A stretch of DNA of 64,000 nt, taken from contig OY761822.1 of NCBI GenBank assembly GCA_963664945.1, positions 806,001-870,000 of the forward strand, given 5' to 3'. Source of the stretch: UBA6522 sp963664945 (GTDB lineage: Bacteria; Pseudomonadota; Gammaproteobacteria; Steroidobacterales; Rariloculaceae). Below the pieces are notes generated by a model. The model saw only the letters and a program-made list of their open reading frames with translations. It was not told where the DNA came from and made no database searches. The first letter of the stretch is position 1. Every line of letters starts with the position of its first letter. Positions 1 to 8,093 of the stretch are shown here, in pieces. The position numbers and the translations under genes were made by a program.

Positions 1-211
1 GCGTCTCGCACTGTTTCAATGTCCTATAATACATGCGTACCGATTAGCGGGTTACACGAGTAAGGTCTGCGGAACTTCGGTCTTGATTTCAGCCGTCAAA
101 GTGAACGCGTCGCTTAACAAATCGGCAGAGCGTGAAATCAACTCACGGACGAAAGCTCCCGGTCCATTAACTTGTAGCGTTTAGGGAACGAGAAGCAGGC
201 TTGGTTATTCG

Positions 212-793
212 ATGAGATATGAGTTGCATTGGAAGTGTGTGCCGATGGACGCCATCACTGGCCATGAAGATTGGTACGACCCCTATCTGGGGAAAGGGGT
301 CTACATGCTGGTTGTCTACACGTCCGGTCAAAAGTACGTAGGTTATTACATTGGCAAGTCGAACGATATCGGAAAACGGTGGCGAGAGCATCTCCACAAG
401 TGGTTTGAGAATCCCAATGAAAGGTATTCGATACCGATTTCCGCGGACGAGTTCTTGGAAAATCCCGTGAGAGTGTTCAACGAGAATCGTACGGCACAAG
501 GCTTGGAAAACCGTTTCGATACCCAGAAGCGCATTCTTGGCAAGACGTGGTTCTGCTTCGCGGAAGTTTATTGCCTGCGCCCGTGGCACAAACGCCAGAA
601 TATCGAGTACGTTCTTCAGCAGGCCCTCAAAACGCACAATGGAATTACCGTGGATGGGCACATCGGCGATACCGGGCACGGTAGACCCCGTGGTCTTTTG
701 GAGATTCACAATCACTTCGGCAGGCATTTTCTCGCTGAAACGTTGCCACCGAAGATACGCTTCGCCGACGGTGACAGGATCGAAATCGCCTAG
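212..793 (+). CDS. GIY-YIG nuclease-fold protein, function unknown
   Basis: A 193-residue protein. Residues ~29-65 carry a GIY-YIG signature: GVYML, then YVGYYIG about 12 residues on, then GKRWREH, which supplies the conserved Arg. Proteins of this fold cut DNA in repair, restriction and homing. The rest (residues 70-193) matches no family I recognise, and no DNA-binding domain is obvious. A 209-codon open frame lies antisense to it, but that frame shows no family motif, so the plus strand is preferred. The gene sits alone at the edge of an accessory region. No strong Shine-Dalgarno precedes the ATG. The family call is fairly firm; a nuclease role is inference. Confidence 0.6.
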   Translation: MRYELHWKCVPMDAITGHEDWYDPYLGKGVYMLVVYTSGQKYVGYYIGKSNDIGKRWREHLHKWFENPNERYSIPISADEFLENPVRVFNENRTAQGLENRFDTQKRILGKTWFCFAEVYCLRPWHKRQNIEYVLQQALKTHNGITVDGHIGDTGHGRPRGLLEIHNHFGRHFLAETLPPKIRFADGDRIEIA

Positions 794-916
794 CATCTAC
801 TCGTACCAAGCGCTCGGTGCGTCGTGCGTCGTAGGGCTGTGTCGCCAGAAGAATACCGTCAAAGACGCCAGAATTGCTCAAACCACACAGGAGCTAGCCG
901 GATAGCAGCGGCTAGA

Positions 917-1788
917 GACACTCTATGGACAGAGCGGCAAATCGAGGCCCTCGTCGAAGACTACTTCGATTTAATCGAGATCGACCGCGCGGGCGGCGCG
1001 GTCGTCAAGGCGGAACGCAACAGAAGGCTTCAAGGCACTATCGATCAAGTTCAAGCACCAGAATATCAGTGCTGTCATGGCTCGCTTGGGTCTTCCCTTC
1101 ATCCAGGGTGACAAACCTGCAGTTAACTACCAACGTGCCCTGTTGGATGCTGTTGAAGTACGCATTGATGGAAGCGAAATTCATAATCGCATCGCCGATT
1201 TAACCGTGCCCGGCACGTCGCCTCCCGGTAACCTGGTTTACTTGCCGGCGACCGCGATGAATTGCCAACGGCAAGTTGCGAATGTTGCTCTGAATCTCCT
1301 GGTCCGCAAATTCCATCCTGCGTTGCGCGATGCCAGAGCGAGTGCTCTCAAGGAGGCAAGGAAGCCTACCTGTTCCAAGCCGAACAAAACCGGCTGTCGG
1401 AGATTGGCAGGGACGATCTCGCCGGCAAGGTACGCTGGGTCGCAAAGGAAGAAGAAGACTGTGCTGGATACGACATGTTGTCGTTATCGAGGCGGGAGAC
1501 AAGCGCTGGCTCGAAGTCAAGACGACAAACGGCTACGCCACAACGCCTTTCTGGGTTAGCGAGAACGAGCGCCAAGTTTCGGAAGAACTGCCGGACGTGT
1601 TGAGCCTTACGCGCCTGTATGACTTTTCACGAACGCCTTCAGCCTTTCGGCTGAGACCTCCGTTGACACATCATGTGCGGCTGTCGCCTACGCAATACCG
1701 AGCTACGTTTAATTCGATCGATCGGATTAAACGACACCACCGCTCAGGGCATCCCTCGTGCTTGGCAGAACCAGATCAAGGGACGTAA
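917..1788 (+). pseudogene. DUF3883-domain protein, broken by several frameshifts
   Basis: Successive reading frames together read like one DUF3883-domain protein. Frame 2 at ~917-1035 gives TERQIEALVEDYFDL. Frame 3 at ~1030-1260 gives KHQNISAVMARLGLPFIQG. Frame 2 at ~1350-1490 gives EAYLFQAEQNRLSEIG and then AGYD. Frame 1 from ~1470 gives VVIEAGDKRWLEVKTTNG and the typical C-terminus (RLYDF, FRLRPPL) to the stop at 1788. At least three frameshifts are needed, so it is a decayed gene rather than one sequencing slip. The ELEVK-like core (WLEVK) is a restriction-endonuclease-like motif. No clear start codon lies in the first frame. Confidence 0.6.
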
Positions 1789-1826
1789 TTCAGAATTCCT
1801 TCTCGATCCATCAAGCGGTCCTCCGG

Positions 1827-2834
1827 TCAGCGCCGCTGACCAATCAATAACCGATCATCGCCTTGGCTCGTCGCGAGGCTCACACCACCAGAGTGGTTCT
1901 TGTGTGCGACTCGCAACCCATAATTGGACTTTCCTTGCAACCAAACGTAAGTGTAACAGTCCGAAAGATCAAACATAGCTTTGTGGAAATCGCCGTAGAC
2001 TTCCAGGCCCGTAAAATGCTCGCGACGTTCGGGCGGAAACCGGTCGCTCTTGTATTGGGGCACTACGTTCTCTCCATCTTCGATCAGGATTTTAAGGGCG
2101 TTCACCAAGTCACTTGAGCTTGTATCCTTTTTCAGGTCAAGGATCACGGGATCATCATGCTCCCGGGTGCGTTCTGATGGCAGTGCGGCAAAAAAACGAT
2201 CTGTCGCTTCCGCCCCGAAGAATGCTTCGAACGACCGATTCCTCGATAGCGCTCTCTGGAGCTGATCTTTCGACGCCATATTGTCGAGGATATATGACTG
2301 ATGTTCTCTCCAAAACATTCCTCCATCCCAATCAATACTTGCCACATCGATCCAACTCACGTGTTTGCCCCGGTTTCCTTTATTTTCGAAATCAGCAAAC
2401 ACTTGCACTGTGCGCAACCTGTTCGCGTTTTCCCCGGCGTGCGCTGGGTTAAACGGCGTAAGGTATGCCATTTCGATTGAAGCGTCAGGGAATTCCTTTT
2501 GTAGTCCCTCCAAATACCGTCCTAGCTGCCCCTTCTCCGCAGACGCCCGCTTTGTTTTGACTTCGATACCTACAACTCGGCTTGGCGGCACATCGTCATC
2601 GTCAACCAAACAGATGTCTATTCTTTCTCCTTTATTTACGCGCTGTTCAGTTATCACAAGAGCATGCACTGGTGGCTTCTTCCAATCATCCGGCGCACAG
2701 AGGCTCCAAACGTCGTCAAACAAGTTACGCTTTCCCGCCTTGAGGCTTATTCGCAACGCGGCACCGAGAAACTCAGAATGAAACAGCTCAGGCAACTCCG
2801 ACCTCCCATTTCCACTCTCAAACGCATTCATCAA
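1827..2834 (-). CDS. PD-(D/E)XK nuclease-like protein
   Basis: A 335-residue protein. Around residues 70-105 it has the motif order of a PD-(D/E)XK nuclease: ERIDICLVDDD supplies the Asp, and ~15 residues on GIEVKTKRAS supplies Glu-x-Lys, followed by QLGRYLEGL. A C-terminal region of ~150 residues is unrecognised. A Met at residue 2 is an equally good start. No methyltransferase or helicase partner is adjacent, so a restriction role cannot be claimed. A perfect 7-bp-arm inverted repeat (1825-1841) overlaps the stop codon and could form a hairpin in the 3' end, but no T-run follows it. Confidence 0.5.
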   Translation of the reverse strand: MMNAFESGNGRSELPELFHSEFLGAALRISLKAGKRNLFDDVWSLCAPDDWKKPPVHALVITEQRVNKGERIDICLVDDDDVPPSRVVGIEVKTKRASAEKGQLGRYLEGLQKEFPDASIEMAYLTPFNPAHAGENANRLRTVQVFADFENKGNRGKHVSWIDVASIDWDGGMFWREHQSYILDNMASKDQLQRALSRNRSFEAFFGAEATDRFFAALPSERTREHDDPVILDLKKDTSSSDLVNALKILIEDGENVVPQYKSDRFPPERREHFTGLEVYGDFHKAMFDLSDCYTYVWLQGKSNYGLRVAHKNHSGGVSLATSQGDDRLLIGQRR

Positions 2835-3138
2835 TTTGTTCCCATTTGTCTTCCGTTAACGATTGGCGTGTCATCTCGTTGCGCCGTTCAGCGTAGAACT
2901 GTTGCTGCAGATTGTCACATTGTTGCGGATTTCCAAGAACTCAAAAAAATCTTCGGAAACGCCATGCACATACTTTACACCTTTTCCGCACTTGGACAGG
3001 CCTTACCGCCCAAGCAGTCTCGCCGAAAATGCGAGCCTTGCTCACGTTCACCAGACTCTAAAGCTACCGTTCTTCGATCCAATCCGTGTGTCCGAGTAGG
3101 TACTCGCAGCTGCTGTAGAGCGCTCCAGAAAACGATTC
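2835..3138. other. 304-bp gap without a recognisable gene
   Basis: This stretch lies between the PD-(D/E)XK gene and the Doc toxin, both on the minus strand. It holds only short overlapping open frames with no family motif, no RNA gene that I can see and no clear terminator. It must contain the promoter of the PD-(D/E)XK gene at its left end. Confidence 0.4.
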
Positions 3139-3546
3139 TCAGTCGATTGTGCCAAGTTTCATTCCCGCCCGCAACCACGCAGCGACATCCTCTTCTGATA
3201 TTTCGCGATTGGCGAGCTTGACCATGTATATCTCGGCTTCGCCGGGATCGGCAGCAATCTCAACCTTGTTGCCGGCAAGAAAGGTCTGCATGGTTAGCCA
3301 GGAAGTTCGCTTATTGCCGTCGACAAATGGGTGGCTGCTCCTGATACCGTATGCGAATGCGGCGGCCGCATCGAACATATCCTTGACCTGGCCTTCGCTG
3401 TAAAGGAGCACGTACGTGGGACGCACGAGCGCATACTCCAGGGCATTGTCATCGCGGATTCCAAGGCTCCCGCCGTAGTTCTCGATCAACAAATCGTGTT
3501 TTTCTTCGACGAATTGCCGGGAGGGGAAATGCAATCCAAGCGGCAT
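3139..3546 (-). CDS. doc: Doc-type Fic-fold toxin (death on curing)
   Basis: A 135-residue protein with the Doc/Fic signature HPFVDGNKRT at residues ~73-82, matching the Fic consensus HxFx(D/E)GNxxR. Characterised Doc proteins use this site to phosphorylate elongation factor Tu and stop translation. N-terminal FVEEKHDLLIENYGG and GIRDDNALEYAL are also typical of Doc. Its ATG overlaps the TAA of the preceding antitoxin (TAATG), so the two are translationally coupled. Length is normal and all active-site residues are present. A TGCGWC-N7-GTCGCR palindrome stands ~50 bp upstream of the operon. Confidence 0.88.
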   Translation of the reverse strand: MPLGLHFPSRQFVEEKHDLLIENYGGSLGIRDDNALEYALVRPTYVLLYSEGQVKDMFDAAAAFAYGIRSSHPFVDGNKRTSWLTMQTFLAGNKVEIAADPGEAEIYMVKLANREISEEDVAAWLRAGMKLGTID

Positions 3547-3743
3547 TAAACTTTCGCCAAGCGTTCGAAAATCTCAGCGTCCCGCTCCATTACGTGATCG
3601 TACACGCTCTCTGGAATGGGTTTCACGCGCAAACTGACACCGGTCAAGTCCTGTAACGGATGCGGGAGATCAAATGTCTGATCGACCGTCGAGGCGTTTG
3701 AGGCTTTCGTCGGGCGCGACGATTGAACTTTGAGCTTCGTCAT
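3546..3743 (-). CDS. antitoxin of the Doc toxin
   Basis: A 65-residue protein directly upstream of doc, ending in TAATG shared with the toxin start. The N-terminal half is basic (MTKLKVQSSRP) and the C-terminus is an acidic helix (YDHVMERDAEIFERLAKV). It does not look like classic Phd with a YefM fold. The call rests on position, size and coupling. Its C-terminus resembles that of the small protein at 5604-5780 (YILKRDAKIFAALAK), which sits before a WYL regulator, so the two may be paralogues. Confidence 0.7.
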   Translation of the reverse strand: MTKLKVQSSRPTKASNASTVDQTFDLPHPLQDLTGVSLRVKPIPESVYDHVMERDAEIFERLAKV

Positions 3744-3792
3744 GGCAGCGGCACCTGATGGCTATTCTTGCTGGAGAGAGGCTACCAGGTAC

Positions 3793-3813
3793 GTGCGTCA
3801 GATACGGTCGCAA
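3793..3813. promoter_or_regulatory. palindromic operator candidate, copy 1 (Doc operon)
   Basis: GTGCGTC, 7 bp, GTCGCAA, about 50 bp upstream of the Doc antitoxin ATG. The core TGCGTC-N7-GTCGCA is the same as at 7966-7986, and one base different from the TGCGAC copies at 9510-9530 and 9570-9590. Confidence 0.55.
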
Positions 3814-3846
3814 TTGATTGTCGCCACTGTAGACCGTTGGTGCCGT

Positions 3847-4485
3847 TCATTCACGACCAAGGTGACGAATCTTCAGGTAAGAGCCGTCCTCGTCCGAGCC
3901 TCCTGCCTGTGTGCAGCGAGAAACCTTGAGCAACCGGTCTGGCAGTCTCAGTTCAAGCCACCTTGCCTTGCCATTTACCGTCATTCAGGGCGGCCATGTC
4001 TTCGTATCGATTCGTGCTGGTTTACGTGGCGACATCAAAATGAAATTGGGCGTGGCGCGACTTGTACCTGGACGGCCACGCCCGAAGATCAATTCCAGCC
4101 GTGCGCACTTCAAGTCCAATTGTTTTTGATACCAATCGGTATCGCCTTTTGCCTCGATGAGAATGAGCCGCGTAGTTGTTTCCTCTTCAAACGCAATCAG
4201 AAGGTCGATGTCCTGTTGATAGGCGAAGACCAAGCCTTCGTTGGGGATGGTGACTTCCGTATCTCCGTGATCCGCAAGCCAAAGCGCCATTTGAAGCCAG
4301 TCGAGATGATAGTCCATTGCGACGAATGCATTTGTGGGTACGCGGAATCCGAGGCAATCGCTTAACCTTTGGCTGAAATTCTCACTGAGGCGAAACGATT
4401 GACCATGAAAATCCAATGTTTCATGGAGCAGGATGAACCGCTCTTTTCGGTTGAATGCCTTGAGATGATCGATCAGATTGGCCAT
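3847..4485 (-). pseudogene. PD-(D/E)XK-like protein with an in-frame TGA
   Basis: The first frame (4485 down to 3985) encodes 166 residues with a nuclease-like core: DIDLLIAFEEE, then LILIEAKGDTDW (Glu-x-Lys) at ~residues 92-118. It ends at a TGA at 3985-3987 after WPP. The same frame stays open for 45 more codons, beginning with ATG, and reads as a plausible continuation (WLELRLP, LLKVSRC) to a TGA at 3847-3849. A Trp codon (TGG to TGA) is the simplest ancestral state. It may be a pseudogene by nonsense mutation, a sequencing error, or two separate chains. It lies between the Doc pair and the WYL operon. Confidence 0.5.
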
Positions 4486-4626
4486 TTGGCTTTCTCCAAT
4501 GGGCGGTTGGCGCCATGCATTTGCCGGTGGGTCCCGATCAGTCGCCGCGCACGACTTGATCGTCTCCGCGCTATACTTGAAGGTCTCCCACGCTACTTGA
4601 ACGACGGAACACGTCCCTGTATGTCT

Positions 4627-5634
4627 TCAGGTCGCTTTGACTCCTGGCGAGACAGCATGATGTTCCGCAAGACCCGCACACATATTTCGCAAGCGCTCCC
4701 GCAGCCGTTTCGGCTTCTCCACCGTAACGCTCTCGCCCCACGTAAAGAGATGCCAACACATCTCATCCATCCCGCCCGCCTTGAACCGCACCGTCAATGA
4801 ACCGTCCTCGTTCTCGACCAGTGTCTGGCTGGGATGAAACAGGAAGGTCGCCGCATCGTGCGCGGCCCCCGGCTCGAACCGCAACACGACATCCACGGGC
4901 GGTTCCTGGAACGCGCCAAAGGAGCGCTCAGCATACTCTTGAAGGTTGAACTCGGCGTCGCGCTCAAACGTCTCGCTGGTAATTCGAGCCCTGCTGACGT
5001 TCGCCAGGCTCCAGAGCCGTGGTTCCTTGGCCCAATCCGCGCATCCGACCAGGTAGGCGCGGTTGCCGTAGAGCACGCCATAGGGTTCGACGAGTTGGCG
5101 GCTGCGTCTCCCGGATGATCTTGCGTGGTAGTTGAATTTCACCTTGCGGATGGCCCGGATCGCGTCGCGGAGTAACGGAAGCAATCCGTGTTCGATGTGG
5201 GGGCGGGGTCCCGGGCGCATGGCCGAACCCTCAGCCTGCATGAGCGCCTCCAGCTCGTCGCCGAAAGCCTGCTCGTTGAACGATCGTCGCAACGCCAGCA
5301 ACTTGGCGACGAGTTCCCGCAGGATACCCGCCTGCTCGGCGAGCCCGGCCCGGTCCAGGCGACTGGCGGCAGATTCCAGTTCGGCCAGCTCCTCGGGCGT
5401 GAAGCGAACGAGTCCGCGTAACGAGGTGGATTGGAGCCGCCAATGGGTACGTCGGTCGCCGGTTTCCACCGACTGGAGCGGACCGAATGCCGCTTCGACC
5501 GCGTTGCGCATCCGTTCCGCAGTTCGGCGGCTGACGCCGAACTCCGCCTCGATGTCGTCCATGGTCAACCCGCCCCGGGCGCCCTGGAGGCGGATGGCCA
5601 AGTTCACGATGTCTTTGAGTCGCTCGTATCGCAT
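4627..5634 (-). CDS. WYL-domain transcriptional regulator 1
   Basis: A 335-residue protein with an N-terminal DeoR-like winged helix-turn-helix (MDDIEAEFGVSRRTAERM, residues ~25-42) and a WYL domain at ~residues 165-225, where RQLVEPYGVLYGNRAYLVG has AYL in place of WYL. A C-terminal WCX-like region follows (DVVLRFEPGA to SVTVEKPKRL). WYL regulators bind nucleic acid ligands or nucleotides and often control defence loci. Its start overlaps the end of the small gene at 5604-5780 by ~31 bp, and the AAA+ ATPase lies just upstream, so the three look like one operon. It is the best candidate to bind the palindromes upstream. Confidence 0.85.
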   Translation of the reverse strand: MRYERLKDIVNLAIRLQGARGGLTMDDIEAEFGVSRRTAERMRNAVEAAFGPLQSVETGDRRTHWRLQSTSLRGLVRFTPEELAELESAASRLDRAGLAEQAGILRELVAKLLALRRSFNEQAFGDELEALMQAEGSAMRPGPRPHIEHGLLPLLRDAIRAIRKVKFNYHARSSGRRSRQLVEPYGVLYGNRAYLVGCADWAKEPRLWSLANVSRARITSETFERDAEFNLQEYAERSFGAFQEPPVDVVLRFEPGAAHDAATFLFHPSQTLVENEDGSLTVRFKAGGMDEMCWHLFTWGESVTVEKPKRLRERLRNMCAGLAEHHAVSPGVKAT

Positions 5635-5780
5635 TTTGCCAGTGCGGCGAAAATCTTCGCGTCCCGCTTGAGGATGTACTTCACAGTCCGCAAAGACACG
5701 TCCCGGATCTTCACGTTCGGGCCGATCGGACCAATAGAGCGCTTCTTCGCGGCCTGCGTGACACTCAACTTCTTCACCAT
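5604..5780 (-). CDS. small antitoxin-like protein between AAA+ and WYL genes
   Basis: A 58-residue basic protein (MVKKLSVTQAAKKRS start; a longer frame reaches 5822). It begins ~43 bp after the AAA+ gene and overlaps the WYL gene start. Its C-terminal KYILKRDAKIFAALAK resembles the C-terminus of the Doc antitoxin (DHVMERDAEIFERLAK). No Doc, PIN or RelE toxin is next to it, so if it is an antitoxin its partner would be the AAA+ protein or none. GGAACG ~10 bp before the ATG supports this start. Function is unknown. Confidence 0.55.
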   Translation of the reverse strand: MVKKLSVTQAAKKRSIGPIGPNVKIRDVSLRTVKYILKRDAKIFAALAKCDTSDSKTS

Positions 5781-5822
5781 TTCAATCTGCGTTCCATCTT
5801 TCCGCCGCCTGAACAGCCCCAC

Positions 5823-7916
5823 TCACTCGCCACGGACCCCAAACCCGATCCGCCGCGGCCGGTCCGGCTTGGCGTCGCACTCCTCGCGCAGCATGGCCGC
5901 GAGCGCTTTCGCGTCCCCCAACTTGCCGAAAAAGCCCGCTCGCCGGCGCACCAGGGCGAAGTCTCCCGGCGTCACTCCCAGCAGCTCCCGGACTTCCGGG
6001 CGAGCGGCCAGCCCGAAGAAAACGCGAAACGCCGCCACCGCCTGATCGGGGGCAAGATAATCGAGGCGGAGTTTGAAATCGAAGCGCCGCAACGTCGCGG
6101 GGTCGAGATGCTCGCCGAAATTGGTGGTGCACGCAAACGGCAGCGGGTGGCTTTCCATCCAAGTGAGCATCTCATTGACCTGGCTGATCTCCCAATTGCG
6201 GTGCGCGAAGCGCCGGTCGGAGAGCAGGGAGTCGGCCTCGTCGAAAACCAGGAAGTGTTGCTGGTCGCGGGCCTCAGCGAAAGCTTCGGCGATCTTCTGC
6301 TCGGTTTGCCCAACCCACATGGACATCAGATCCGAGGCACGCTTCTGCACCGCTTCCAGCCCGGTCCTCTCGGCCAGATAGCGGACATACGCGCTCTTGC
6401 CCGTACCGGGCGCACCCTGAAGGCAGAGGGAGAAGCGCTGCGCTCCCCGCTCGGCGAGCCGGTCCGCCAGTTCGACGGGATCGGTGTCGGCCCGGATCAG
6501 GCCGGGATCGAACTCGCCGGGCGTCCGCTGGGGCGGCTTCTCTCCATGCAGCAGCCGCGACAAGCTGCGCACGCCGCGCCGGACCGTGGCGATGTCGCCG
6601 CCGTCGATGATCCGCGCCGCGGCGGTTGCGCCCGCGGCAACCCCGGGCGTTACATTGAAATCCCTGGCCAGTGCCCGCGCGTCGCTTTCCGCCGAATGAA
6701 TACCCTGACGGTCAAGTTGCCGGGTCCAGATACGGGCGCGGACTCGCGGCGATGGCTGACGCAGCTCCAGCGCATACATCATGCGACGAAGTACCGTCGG
6801 ACAGGTCTGCCGGGCGGCATTGGTCGTCCACAGGATGGGAACCCTTGTGGTTTCCAGCAGCCGGTTCATGAACACCCTGGAGCCGTCGGTCCTTCTTCTG
6901 CTCTGGCCGGTCGCGCCCGGAAACCACGGGAACATCGAACCGGGAGCCGAGAGGAGGTCTTCCATCTCGTCGAACAGCAGGATCGCATTGTGGCATCCTC
7001 CGAGGACACGCTGCGTCAGGCGCAGTTCCTGGAGCCGCTCGCCCCGGTTCGGTTCGCGTCCCCGATCGTCCGCTTCGCCGACGCTGTACATGGTGACCCC
7101 GAGCCGTTGTGCGAGGGTTCTGCAGAACTGCGTCTTGCCGGTTCCGGGAGGCCCGTACAACAGCACGTTGACGCCCTGCTCGCCGGCTTCCAATGCGCCA
7201 GCGATCAGGCGTTCGACGTGATCGCGGCCGGCGGCCACGTGGTCGAAGTCCGGCCACTCGAGTTCCGCTGCGGGGGCTTCATCGAACAGCAGTTGCTGGA
7301 CGTCCTTGCCGCTGCGCGCTGGCGCGTGCGCCAGACGGGAAAGCCGGGGCAGGAGATCGAAATCGCCGTCGTCATCCACGGATACGAGACCCGATTGCAC
7401 CAGCGGAGAATCGAAGCCCAGCCGGCGCCGCAGCGTGCCCGGCGAAATGCCGAGTACGTGGGCCAGGCCCACATTCGCGACGGACAAGAACCGGCAGCGG
7501 CGCATGAAGAAACCACCGTGGCAAAGAATATCGTCGACCAGGGATTCGACGACCGGATGGGTCTCGTGGCGCAACAGGAACTCAAGCAGCGCAACGTCCG
7601 TTCGCGAGAGCCCCATGTAGCGTCCGAGAGACCGTACCCGCTGCGCCGTCAGGTCGCCGCGAACCCGGTGCGACGCTCGACGTTCCGATGCCAGGATATC
7701 GAGCAGACGGCCCCATTCGCCCGCGGAAATTTCACCGTCCCTGCCGGCCTCTTCCTGCAGGCGCGTTTTCTCCGCATATCCCGGCAGATCGAGGATATCG
7801 GCAGAGCTCAATACCCATTTGACCATCTCTCTGCCCTCCGGCGAACGATGGCGAACTCGTGCGGCCATGTTCGTCAGATAGCCGAGGATCAGGCGTCGCA
7901 TGTAGGCGGTCAGCAT
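5823..7916 (-). CDS. ATPase with two AAA+ domains
   Basis: A 697-residue protein. The ~230-residue N-terminal region matches nothing I recognise. AAA+ domain 1 has Walker A GPPGTGKTQF at ~255-264 and Walker B ILLFDEMEDLL at ~312-322. AAA+ domain 2 has Walker A GAPGTGKSAYV at ~485-510, a pore-loop-like MWVGQTEQKI, Walker B FLVFDEADSLL, sensor TTNFGEHLDP and Arg-finger region LRRFDFKL. Domain 2 resembles classic AAA remodelling ATPases. It heads a minus-strand operon with the small antitoxin-like gene and WYL regulator 1. A TGCGWC-N7-GTCGCR palindrome is 50 bp upstream of the ATG, at the same distance as in the Doc operon. The substrate is unknown. Confidence 0.8.
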   Translation of the reverse strand: MLTAYMRRLILGYLTNMAARVRHRSPEGREMVKWVLSSADILDLPGYAEKTRLQEEAGRDGEISAGEWGRLLDILASERRASHRVRGDLTAQRVRSLGRYMGLSRTDVALLEFLLRHETHPVVESLVDDILCHGGFFMRRCRFLSVANVGLAHVLGISPGTLRRRLGFDSPLVQSGLVSVDDDGDFDLLPRLSRLAHAPARSGKDVQQLLFDEAPAAELEWPDFDHVAAGRDHVERLIAGALEAGEQGVNVLLYGPPGTGKTQFCRTLAQRLGVTMYSVGEADDRGREPNRGERLQELRLTQRVLGGCHNAILLFDEMEDLLSAPGSMFPWFPGATGQSRRRTDGSRVFMNRLLETTRVPILWTTNAARQTCPTVLRRMMYALELRQPSPRVRARIWTRQLDRQGIHSAESDARALARDFNVTPGVAAGATAAARIIDGGDIATVRRGVRSLSRLLHGEKPPQRTPGEFDPGLIRADTDPVELADRLAERGAQRFSLCLQGAPGTGKSAYVRYLAERTGLEAVQKRASDLMSMWVGQTEQKIAEAFAEARDQQHFLVFDEADSLLSDRRFAHRNWEISQVNEMLTWMESHPLPFACTTNFGEHLDPATLRRFDFKLRLDYLAPDQAVAAFRVFFGLAARPEVRELLGVTPGDFALVRRRAGFFGKLGDAKALAAMLREECDAKPDRPRRIGFGVRGE

Positions 7917-7965
7917 CGCTTTTCTCCGGTCGATTTTCCTTCGGAGGAGAGAAGCTAGCAGGGGA

Positions 7966-7986
7966 ATGCGTCAAATTCGGTCGCAC
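7966..7986. promoter_or_regulatory. palindromic operator candidate, copy 2 (AAA+ operon)
   Basis: ATGCGTC, 7 bp, GTCGCAC, 50 bp upstream of the AAA+ gene ATG and downstream of dnaB. The arms TGCGTC/GTCGCA and the CG that ends the spacer match copy 1, and the distance to the start codon is the same. Confidence 0.6.
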
Positions 7987-8093
7987 TACATTGGTGCCAT
8001 CGCTGCGGTAACGCCTTCCGTTGTGTTTCGAACGGTACGCGACCGATCAAGTCCATCATGCGCATTTGCCAAAACCATTGGCCGGACTCCCCA

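Noticed and set aside
25..30. TATAAT box near the left edge
   Set aside because: No -35 box at the right distance and the first gene starts 180 bp away.
167..796. 209-codon open frame antisense to the GIY-YIG gene
   Set aside because: No family motif; the plus strand has the GIY-YIG signature.
1825..1841. Perfect 7-bp-arm inverted repeat as a terminator
   Set aside because: Lies across the stop codon of the PD-(D/E)XK gene and has no following T-run; kept only as a remark.
6108..7958. 616-codon open frame antisense to the AAA+ gene
   Set aside because: The minus strand has two complete AAA+ domains; the long antisense frame is a product of high GC.
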